A DNA stretch of 33,879 bases from Brevundimonas denitrificans. Lineage in GTDB: Bacteria; Pseudomonadota; Alphaproteobacteria; Caulobacterales; Caulobacteraceae. The position numbers and the translations under genes are program-made. This document shows, piece after piece, positions 33,115-33,879 of this stretch. The stretch lies in NCBI RefSeq assembly GCF_030160755.1, contig NZ_BSOY01000028.1:1-33879 (forward strand), given 5' to 3'. Each line of letters starts with the position of its first letter. Within the stretch, counting starts at the first letter, position 1. The notes under the pieces were generated by a model, which was given only the letters and a program-made list of their open reading frames with translations, was not told the origin of the DNA and did not search any database.

Positions 33115-33879
33115 CGGGCCGTCTCCGGAACCAGAACGACATCCCCGGCGGCGAGACCCGACATCACTTCGACCCGGTCCCCGCTCACGGCACCTCCCAA
33201 CTGGACCGGCGCCTCGCTGACGCGGCCGGCGCGGTCGACCGTGCGCACGAAGTCGATGCCGTAGCGGGTGGAGACAACGCGGCGGGGAATGACCAGCGCG
33301 CGCCGTTGTCCCACCGGCACCTGGACGGTGACCCGCTGGCCGACCCGGTCGCTGGTCAGGCCAGGGACGGCGATGTCCGCGGTGGTCTGGCCGGCGCTCG
33401 AGGCCGGATAGACCTGGGCGATGGTCCCGGCGCTGACGCCGGGCAGGTCTCCGGACGAAACGACGACGCTCTGGCCGACGCGCAGGTTGCGGCCCTGGGC
33501 TTCGGGCAGTTCCAGCCTCAGGACCAGCGGCCCGGCGGTGATGGTGGCGACCGACTGGCCGGCGTTGACCACCGAGCCAGCGGGCACGTCGGCGGTGAGC
33601 ACCCGGCCGGAAGCCGGGGCGAGAATCCGGCCCTGGGCCCCGGTTTCGGCGCTGGCCGAGCGCACGGCGCGCGCCGCCCGGACCTGGGCGTTTGCGGCTT
33701 GGGACGCGGCGAGGGCCTGGTCGAGCCGGGCCTGGGCATAGATGCCCCTGTCGAACAGGGTCTGGATGCGCGACAGGTCGGCCCGGGCCCGCGCGGCCTC
33801 GGCCTCGGCGGCCGCGACCTGTGCGCCGTACGCCGCCGTCTCGAGGCCGACCCGGTTGTCGGTGACCACGCCGATGACC
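33111..33879 (-). CDS. RND periplasmic adaptor (HlyD/MFP family), N-terminus beyond window
   Basis: About 256 residues are visible and the frame is open to the right edge, so the signal peptide and first barrel strands are missing. Seen in order: an alpha-hairpin (LETAAYGAQVAAAEAEAARA to about residue 75), lipoyl half (ILAPASGRVLTADVPAGSVV), beta-barrel, and membrane-proximal domain ending LAAGDVVLVPETAR. It links the RND permease to an outer-membrane channel; no channel gene is in view. Confidence 0.9.
   Translation of the reverse strand, partial: VIGVVTDNRVGLETAAYGAQVAAAEAEAARARADLSRIQTLFDRGIYAQARLDQALAASQAANAQVRAARAVRSASAETGAQGRILAPASGRVLTADVPAGSVVNAGQSVATITAGPLVLRLELPEAQGRNLRVGQSVVVSSGDLPGVSAGTIAQVYPASSAGQTTADIAVPGLTSDRVGQRVTVQVPVGQRRALVIPRRVVSTRYGIDFVRTVDRAGRVSEAPVQLGGAVSGDRVEVMSGLAAGDVVLVPETAR

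Noticed and set aside
31138..33264. 708-codon frame antisense to the RND permease and adaptor
   Set aside because: Low-complexity His/Gly/Asp-rich product without domains; the opposite strand encodes a full RND pump.
1..33879. CRISPR arrays, tRNA or rRNA genes, insertion sequences, prophage genes
   Set aside because: No regular repeats, tRNA-like folds, transposase or phage proteins were seen; the region looks like a stable low-oxygen gene cluster.

Overview
The window is GC-rich, densely packed DNA from an alphaproteobacterium. It most resembles a member of the Caulobacteraceae (Caulobacter/Brevundimonas type). That placement is inferred from FixL-FixJ, FixK-type regulators, a ccoNOQP-ccoGHIS cluster, the start of a C4-pathway 5-aminolevulinate synthase gene, and a lipoprotein of the family I know as CC0125/CC1285. 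Nearly every gene belongs to life at low oxygen: sensing it, respiring in it, making heme for it, and surviving it.

Layout. 1-5676: the start of hemA, then fixL-fixJ (minus strand), divergent from alternative oxidase, hemN, a fixK-type regulator and a single-domain receiver. 5686-13848: a small cysteine-containing membrane protein, then the complete cbb3 oxidase operon ccoNOQP and its assembly genes ccoGHIS, mostly with 4-11 bp overlaps. 13849-14358: a region with a strong promoter-like motif and two small tandem open frames. 14355-19023 (minus strand): a three-gene operon for a 2-oxoacid:acceptor oxidoreductase (beta, gamma-alpha fusion, and a GltD-like FAD/Fe-S subunit), divergent from a MarR regulator. 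19857-25142: a quinone-reductase-like flavoprotein, two tandem-domain universal stress proteins, a cytochrome c lipoprotein, an MBL/beta-CASP nuclease and a LOG-family protein. 25146-28381: an SDR, a lipoprotein, a second Crp/Fnr regulator, a conserved CxxC protein and a tiny membrane protein. 28437-33879: a VIT-type metal transporter, then (minus strand) an operon of periplasmic adaptor, RND pump, ArsR regulator and DUF302 protein; the adaptor runs off the right edge.

Two recurrent DNA signals tie the region together. (1) A two-part motif, a CCCnTnnGGk near-palindrome, then 5 bp, then CCCRAATnTCS, occurs four times with identical internal spacing. It lies before alternative oxidase, the fixK-type gene, the small-ORF pair at 13961 and the second Crp/Fnr gene. 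I infer these are FixJ target promoters. (2) FNR/FixK boxes (TTGAT-N4-ATCAA and variants) sit with their centres 53-65 bp upstream of ccoN, the membrane protein divergent from ccoN, both universal stress genes, the cytochrome c, the lipoprotein, the CxxC protein and the tiny membrane protein. The implied circuit is FixL (heme O2 sensor) to FixJ, to two Crp/Fnr-type regulators, to the box-bearing effector genes. The least explained parts are the small-ORF unit at 13961-14358, the FNR-boxed 58-aa membrane protein at 28205, the cysteine protein at 27440 and the 2-oxoacid oxidoreductase operon.
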